Shown one piece after another: positions 5,595 through 10,093 of a stretch of DNA of 10,093 bases. The notes beneath the pieces were generated by a model. It ran no database searches, was not told where the DNA came from, and saw only the letters and a program-made list of their open reading frames with translations. The translations under genes were made by a program, and so were the position numbers. This stretch comes from Clostridia bacterium. GTDB lineage: Bacteria; Bacillota; Clostridia; Christensenellales; Aristaeellaceae. The DNA is taken from positions 1 through 10,093 of the forward strand of contig JAUNBY010000002.1 in the NCBI GenBank assembly GCA_030526935.1, read 5' to 3'. Each line of letters begins with the position of its first letter. Positions within the stretch are counted from its first letter, which is position 1.

Positions 5595-6947
5595 ATGGGC
5601 AGATTGTTTGGAACCGATGGCGTAAGGGGCGTGGCAAATGAAAAGCTCACCTGCGAACTGGCGACCCAAATAGGGCGCGCCGCGGCGATGGCTCTGTCGG
5701 GCGGCAGCAGGCGCAGACCCGTCTTCGCCATAGGCAGCGATACCAGAATATCATCGGATATGTTGGCCATGTCACTGACCGCCGGGCTTTGCTCGATAGG
5801 CGCGGACGTTTTGATGCTCGGCGTCGTCCCGACCCCGGCGGTCGCGTTTCTTGTAGGAAAGTACAAAGCCGACGCAGGAATTATGGTTTCCGCGTCTCAC
5901 AACAGCGCGGAATTCAACGGGATTAAGATATTCTCCGGCGACGGATATAAATTGCCCGACGAACTCGAGGAGCGCATAGAGGCCATCGTGCTCGACAAGG
6001 TACAAACGCCCGTACTCGCCCCAGGCGACGACATAGGCAAGGTCACCTATAAGACAGGGGCGGTAAAGGACTATATCGACCACCTGAAGAGCACCGTCGC
6101 TTTCTCGCTCGAAGGGCTTGAAATCGCGATCGATTGCGCGAACGGCTCCGCGAGCACGACGGCGCGAAAACTCTTCGAGGACCTTGGCGCTAAGTGCCAT
6201 ATACTTTTCGATGAACCCGATGGCGTGAATATAAACAGGGACTGCGGCTCAACCCACATAGAAGCGCTGACGAAATACGTTGTGGATAACGGTCTCGACG
6301 CCGGCGTCGCCTTTGACGGCGACGCCGACCGCTGCCTGTGCATAGATGAAAAGGGCAATCTCGTAGACGGCGACTTTATAATGGCTATATGCGCCCTGGA
6401 TATGAAAAAGCGCGGAAAACTCTATCGCGATACCGTCGTAGGCACTATAATGACGAATCTTGGATTTGTTAAATTCTGCGAGCAAAACGACCTCAGATTT
6501 ATCGCCACTAAGGTAGGCGACAGATTTGTGCTGGAGGAAATGCTGCTCGAGGAATATATGCTTGGCGGCGAGCAATCGGGCCACGTCATATTCCGCGATT
6601 TCGCAACCACAGGAGACGGACAGCTTACGGCGATACAGTTGTTGTCGCTCGTCAGGCGCGAGGGAAAGAAGCTGTCGGAGCTCGCGGGCGTAATGACGCA
6701 CTATCCGCAGGTCATGATAAACGTCATTGTGTCTCCCGACGGGAAGGTCAATTTCTACACGGATCCCGCGATAAAATCCGCCATAGAGGAAGCCAAGAAG
6801 TTGCTCGGCAAGGATGGAAGAATAGTCGTTCGCGTCTCCGGAACGGAGCCTCTTATCCGCGTCATGACGGAGGGGCTGGATATGCAGCTCATTGAAAAGG
6901 TCGCAGCGGACGTGGCGGACGTCATTAAGAAGCAATTGGCTCAGTGA
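5595..6947 (+). CDS. glmM: Phosphoglucosamine mutase (450 aa)
   Basis: Converts glucosamine-6-phosphate to glucosamine-1-phosphate, the step that commits to UDP-GlcNAc for peptidoglycan; cytoplasmic. All alpha-D-phosphohexomutase landmarks are present: N-terminal FGTDGVRG (5-12), the phosphoserine loop SASHN with Ser101 as the phosphorylated residue, the metal site DGDADR (241-246), the sugar loop GGEQSGH (324-330) and the phosphate-binding RVSGTEPLIRVM (413-424). Length is typical. The GGAGGG binding site lies in the last codons of the preceding gene, four bases away, so the two are co-transcribed. The downstream gene overlaps by four bases. Confidence 0.97.
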   Translation: MGRLFGTDGVRGVANEKLTCELATQIGRAAAMALSGGSRRRPVFAIGSDTRISSDMLAMSLTAGLCSIGADVLMLGVVPTPAVAFLVGKYKADAGIMVSASHNSAEFNGIKIFSGDGYKLPDELEERIEAIVLDKVQTPVLAPGDDIGKVTYKTGAVKDYIDHLKSTVAFSLEGLEIAIDCANGSASTTARKLFEDLGAKCHILFDEPDGVNINRDCGSTHIEALTKYVVDNGLDAGVAFDGDADRCLCIDEKGNLVDGDFIMAICALDMKKRGKLYRDTVVGTIMTNLGFVKFCEQNDLRFIATKVGDRFVLEEMLLEEYMLGGEQSGHVIFRDFATTGDGQLTAIQLLSLVRREGKKLSELAGVMTHYPQVMINVIVSPDGKVNFYTDPAIKSAIEEAKKLLGKDGRIVVRVSGTEPLIRVMTEGLDMQLIEKVAADVADVIKKQLAQ

Positions 6948-7663
6948 GACTGGATAAATTTCTCGCGAACGCCGGGATGACCAGATCCCAGGCGAAACAG
7001 GCCGTTAAGTCAGGCCGGGTGACGGTAGACGGCGTTCCCGCGAAAGACGCCTCAGCGCATATCGACGAAAACGCCCGCGTATTGGTAGACGGACTGAATA
7101 CGAGGTTGCCGGGGCATAGATATATAATGCTCAACAAACCCGCGGGCGTCGTGACGGCAAATACGGACGGCAGGTTTAGGACGGTATTCGACGTGTTGCC
7201 GGTCGATATGCGCGTCAAGGGTCTGTCCGCCGTTGGCCGCCTCGACCGCGATACGACGGGGCTGCTGCTTTTTACGACCGACGGGGAACTGGCGCACAGG
7301 CTCATATCCCCGGGAAGGGACGTGGAAAAAGTTTATATAGCCGACGTAGACGCGCCTTTGGACGACGAGTGCGTAAAGATAATGGCAAAGGGCGTCAGAT
7401 TAAAGGATTTTATCGCCAAGCCCGCGAAACTCGATATAATATCTTCTCAAAGGGCGATAATAACGGTCACGCAGGGCAAATACCATCAGGTAAAGCGAAT
7501 GTTCGCGGCACTTGGAAGAAACGTCACGGCGCTTAAGCGGCTGAGCGTCGCGGGAATCAGCCTCGATGAAAGCCTCGACCCCGGACAGGCGAGGGAGCTT
7601 ACGCGCGACGAGATAAGCGGGCTTTACAAAGCCGTCGGATTGAGAGGAATGCCGGATGAATGA
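6944..7663 (+). CDS. RsuA/RluB-family pseudouridine synthase (239 aa)
   Basis: Isomerises a uridine in rRNA to pseudouridine. Residues 1-48 form an S4 RNA-binding domain (MRLDKFLANAGMTRSQAKQA, then SGRVTVDG). The catalytic domain follows with YIMLNKPAGVV (60-70) and the catalytic loop GRLDRDTTGLLL (98-109), where Asp101 is the expected nucleophile. KYHQVKRMFAALG is the C-terminal family motif. Domain order and length fit RsuA (16S U516) best, but 23S-specific RluB/RluE members are close, so the target is not fixed here. The start is GTG, overlapping the glmM stop in GTGA, with little visible binding site, so translational coupling to glmM is likely. Confidence 0.93.
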   Translation: MRLDKFLANAGMTRSQAKQAVKSGRVTVDGVPAKDASAHIDENARVLVDGLNTRLPGHRYIMLNKPAGVVTANTDGRFRTVFDVLPVDMRVKGLSAVGRLDRDTTGLLLFTTDGELAHRLISPGRDVEKVYIADVDAPLDDECVKIMAKGVRLKDFIAKPAKLDIISSQRAIITVTQGKYHQVKRMFAALGRNVTALKRLSVAGISLDESLDPGQARELTRDEISGLYKAVGLRGMPDE

Positions 7664-8261
7664 GTTCTATTATAGCCAGACCCCGTCGTCTCAGCGCGAC
7701 GTGAGGCTTCACGAGGTTGAAGCCGCGGGCGTCGCGATAAAGGCGTATACCGACGCGGGGGTGTTCTCAAAGGAGGGACTGGACTACGGAAGCAGGTTGT
7801 TAGTCGAGTCCATACCCGAGGCGTCGGGACGCGTTTTAGACCTGGGCTGCGGATGGGGGGCAATTGGCATAATACTCGCGAAGGCGTTTCCCGGAATAAG
7901 CCTCACGATGTCCGACGTGAACGCCCGCGCGGTAGAGCTGGCGCGGAGAAACTGCGCGCTCAACGGCGTAGACGCCCGCGCGGTCGAAAGCGACGGCATG
8001 GCAAAAATAGAGGGCACGTTCGATCTGATAGCCCTCAATCCCCCGATACGCGCGGGTAAGAAGACGGTATACGATTTGTTCGGGCAATGCTTTGAAAGGC
8101 TCGATGCCGGCGGCAAACTGTATATCGTGATAAGAAAGCAGCAGGGCGCGGAGTCGGCGTTTAAATACCTGGAAACGCTGTTCGCAAGCGTGCGCCGCGT
8201 GAACCGCGACAAGGGATACTGGATAATACTGTGTGAAAAGGATGAAACGAATGAAACTTAA
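7656..8261 (+). CDS. RsmC-like class I SAM-dependent methyltransferase (201 aa)
   Basis: Motif I for S-adenosylmethionine is VLDLGCGWGAIGI (60-72), followed by the acidic residue of motif II in SDVNARAVELARRN (86-99) and the NPPI catalytic motif (128-131). That motif is typical of N-methyltransferases acting on guanine or adenine. The stretch GVFSKEGLDYGSRLLVE (35-51) is characteristic of RsmC/RlmG and of short Gram-positive relatives such as YbxB. Those act on, or are predicted to act on, a guanine N2 of rRNA; the target here is unproven. It overlaps the upstream gene by 8 bases with AGAGG before the ATG, and the gene after it begins inside its end. Confidence 0.9.
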   Translation: MNEFYYSQTPSSQRDVRLHEVEAAGVAIKAYTDAGVFSKEGLDYGSRLLVESIPEASGRVLDLGCGWGAIGIILAKAFPGISLTMSDVNARAVELARRNCALNGVDARAVESDGMAKIEGTFDLIALNPPIRAGKKTVYDLFGQCFERLDAGGKLYIVIRKQQGAESAFKYLETLFASVRRVNRDKGYWIILCEKDETNET

Positions 8262-9327
8262 CAGATTACAGCGCGTCATAGACGGCATGCGCGAGATGAG
8301 CCTCGACCAGATACTTGTGACGCAAACGGAATCCATCTACTACCTTACCGGCCTGTGGGTCGTTCCCGGAGAGAGGATGCTGGCTCTGAAGGTCGATTCG
8401 GACGGCGTGTGCAAGCTGTATGTAAACCGCATGTTCGCGCTCGGCGGGCAGGAGGACGGCTTCGAACTCGTGGAATTCGACGATATAGACGATCCCGTCG
8501 CCATACTCGCGAACGACGTAAAACCCGGAAGTTTGGGTATAGACAAATTCTGGCCCAGCGGATTTACCGTAAGGCTCCTTGAAAAGCGCGCGGATGTAAA
8601 GCCCGTCGTTGGCTCCAGGCCGGTGGACGACGCGAGGATGATGAAGGACGCGGAAGAGCTTGAAAAGATGCGCCTGTCGTCGAGGATGAACGACAAGGTC
8701 GTTGAGTCGATGCCCTCGGCGCTGGTCGAAGGCATGAAGGAGTCCGACGCCTGCCAGATATACACCAGCCGCGCAAAGGAGCTTGGCGCCATAGACGCGG
8801 GCTTCGCGCCGCTCATATGCTTCGGAAAGACGAGCGCGGAGCCTCACCATATATCGGACGCCACGACATTAAAGCCCGGAGACGCCGTGATATTCGACCT
8901 GGGGCTCAATCTCGACCATATGATGAGCGACATGACGAGAACCGTGTTCTATAAATCCGCGACCGACGAGCAAAAGCGCGTCTACGATATAGTCAAGGCC
9001 GCGAACGCCGCTGGCAAGGCCGCCGTGAGGCCGGGAATCAAAATGAGCGACATAGACAAAGCCGCCAGAAAGGTCATAGAGGACGCGGGATACGGCAAGT
9101 ATTTCCTGCACAGAACGGGACACGGAATAGGGCTTTCCGTCCACGAGCCGCCGGATTGCAGCAGCGTCTGCGATACCGTCACTAAGCCCGGAATGGTCTT
9201 CTCCATAGAGCCGGGCATATACCTTGCGGGCAAGTTTGGCGTAAGAATTGAAGATCTCGTGGCGGTGACTCCGGACGGATGCGAGGTATTAAACTCGCTG
9301 GACAGGGAGTTAAAGATAGTAGGTTAG
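8251..9327 (+). CDS. M24-family metallopeptidase, Xaa-Pro peptidase type (358 aa)
   Basis: A creatinase/prolidase-fold N-terminal domain (1-125, ILVTQTESIYYLTGL) precedes a pita-bread catalytic domain. The five metal ligands are visible: Asp216 and Asp227 (VIFDLG...MSDMTRT), His291 (RTGHGIG), Glu320 (SIEPGIY) and Glu334 (VRIEDL). The double His in AEPHH (196-200) is the usual substrate-side motif. It should release residues next to proline, as an aminopeptidase P or a PepQ dipeptidase; the sequence does not separate them. Cytoplasmic, no signal peptide. I took the ATG at 8251, eight bases after AAAGGAT, though in-frame GTG 8233 and ATG 8242 are possible. It overlaps the methyltransferase gene by 11 bases, implying coupled translation. 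Confidence 0.93.
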   Translation: MKLNRLQRVIDGMREMSLDQILVTQTESIYYLTGLWVVPGERMLALKVDSDGVCKLYVNRMFALGGQEDGFELVEFDDIDDPVAILANDVKPGSLGIDKFWPSGFTVRLLEKRADVKPVVGSRPVDDARMMKDAEELEKMRLSSRMNDKVVESMPSALVEGMKESDACQIYTSRAKELGAIDAGFAPLICFGKTSAEPHHISDATTLKPGDAVIFDLGLNLDHMMSDMTRTVFYKSATDEQKRVYDIVKAANAAGKAAVRPGIKMSDIDKAARKVIEDAGYGKYFLHRTGHGIGLSVHEPPDCSSVCDTVTKPGMVFSIEPGIYLAGKFGVRIEDLVAVTPDGCEVLNSLDRELKIVG

Positions 9328-9331
9328 CCGG

Positions 9332-10093
9332 ATGATCAAAACTGAAAGCGGGCATCTGCCGAACGGGCGCGTTATATATACCGCGCTCGTTTTGGGCATG
9401 TGCTATATTTTATTTGCCGCGGCGCTGTTATACGATGGCGGCGACAACCTGATATACGAATTTCTTCAAAAAGGATTCACCGCGTTTCCCGTGCTGGCGG
9501 CGGTCGCGACGCGGTTTATAACGAGGGATAAATCCCCATGGAAGATTTCCCTGAAGGTTTGGAAAAACGGCAGGATGTGGCTGTTTTGCGCGCTGGCGCC
9601 GGGAATACTCGTCGCTATTGGCGCGGTTGCGTACTTCATGGCGTTTCCCGGCGAGTACAGCGGAAATTTTAACTATGGTGAACTAATCGCCCTTACGGGT
9701 GCGCGCTCAGGCGGAATGATGCAAATAAGCAACCCCGCGTTATTTTGGACGGTAACGATACTCGTTTCGGCCGCCTTTATTCCCATTCAGCTTTTAGAGC
9801 TTGGAGAGGAAATCGGATGGAGGGAGTATCTTCTGCCCAGGCAAATCGAACGCTACGGCGCGCGCAAAGCCGTTTTACTAAACGGTTTTCTGTGGGGAAT
9901 GGCACATATGCCGCTTATCTACTTCGGTTTTAATTATTCGCTCGATAACCCCGCGGCGCCATGGAGCAATATGGCGATGATGATGCTCGTGTGCGTCGTG
10001 ATGGGTATAATACTGAGCTATGTGATGATAAAGAGCGGAAACGTATTATACCCCGCCATAATACACGGCGTATTCAACGTGATAGGCGAGGTT
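9332..10093 (+). CDS. CPBP intramembrane protease, partial (254+ aa, runs off window end)
   Basis: An open frame from ATG 9332 to the last base encodes a polytopic membrane protein with hydrophobic segments near residues 16-33, 50-60, 83-104, 139-156, 182-200 and 214-232. The three CPBP (Abi/CAAX-protease-like) motifs are complete: EEIGWRE (159-165, paired glutamates and arginine), FLWGMAH (186-192) and HGVFN (245-249). Members cleave substrates within the membrane. In bacteria they are linked to bacteriocin immunity, peptide maturation and envelope stress, but the substrate here is unknown. It starts four bases after the peptidase gene's stop, with only a weak binding site, so it is probably the operon's next gene. 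The C-terminus lies beyond the window. Confidence 0.92.
   Translation, partial: MIKTESGHLPNGRVIYTALVLGMCYILFAAALLYDGGDNLIYEFLQKGFTAFPVLAAVATRFITRDKSPWKISLKVWKNGRMWLFCALAPGILVAIGAVAYFMAFPGEYSGNFNYGELIALTGARSGGMMQISNPALFWTVTILVSAAFIPIQLLELGEEIGWREYLLPRQIERYGARKAVLLNGFLWGMAHMPLIYFGFNYSLDNPAAPWSNMAMMMLVCVVMGIILSYVMIKSGNVLYPAIIHGVFNVIGEV

Overview
The window reads as ordinary chromosome of a spore-forming Gram-positive bacterium, most likely an anaerobic member of the Clostridia. Evidence: strong AGGAGG-type ribosome binding sites, sigma-A-like promoters, a SPOCS/DUF3794 protein built like the spore morphogenesis protein SipL, a stand-alone FakA/YloV middle-domain protein, and a ferredoxin-type DUF362 protein. 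Base composition is moderately GC-rich, yet ATA is a very common isoleucine codon. I cannot name a genus.

Left part (1-1540): two minus-strand genes, a DUF362 protein with two 4Fe-4S motifs followed by a small FakA_M-like protein. A strong hairpin lies between them, and the DUF362 gene has a clear extended -10 promoter. Middle part (1541-4750): a 500-residue SipL-like protein on the plus strand converges on argF (ornithine carbamoyltransferase) on the minus strand. About 100 bases between their ends can fold into a three-helix structure. argF and a small STAS anti-sigma-factor antagonist are divergent, with -35 boxes only 7 bases apart. The STAS gene has its own promoter and a plausible intrinsic terminator, so it is probably monocistronic.

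Right part (4750-10093): six tightly packed plus-strand genes that look like one operon. They are a GlmU-like left-handed beta-helix acyltransferase, glmM, an RsuA-family pseudouridine synthase, an RsmC-like methyltransferase, an M24 (Xaa-Pro type) peptidase, and a CPBP intramembrane protease cut by the window end. The first two fit consecutive steps of UDP-GlcNAc precursor synthesis (GlcN-6-P to GlcN-1-P to GlcNAc-1-P). The next two point to rRNA modification and the last two to proteolysis.

I see no mobile element, CRISPR array, tRNA or rRNA gene, and no clearly new multi-gene system. The points most worth a second look are: GlmU acetyltransferase catalytic residues kept in the protein next to GlmM; an 18-of-20-base promoter block shared by argF and the DUF362 gene with identical 60-base spacing to the start codon; the three-helix element between convergent genes; and the FakA_M orphan lacking the family cysteine.
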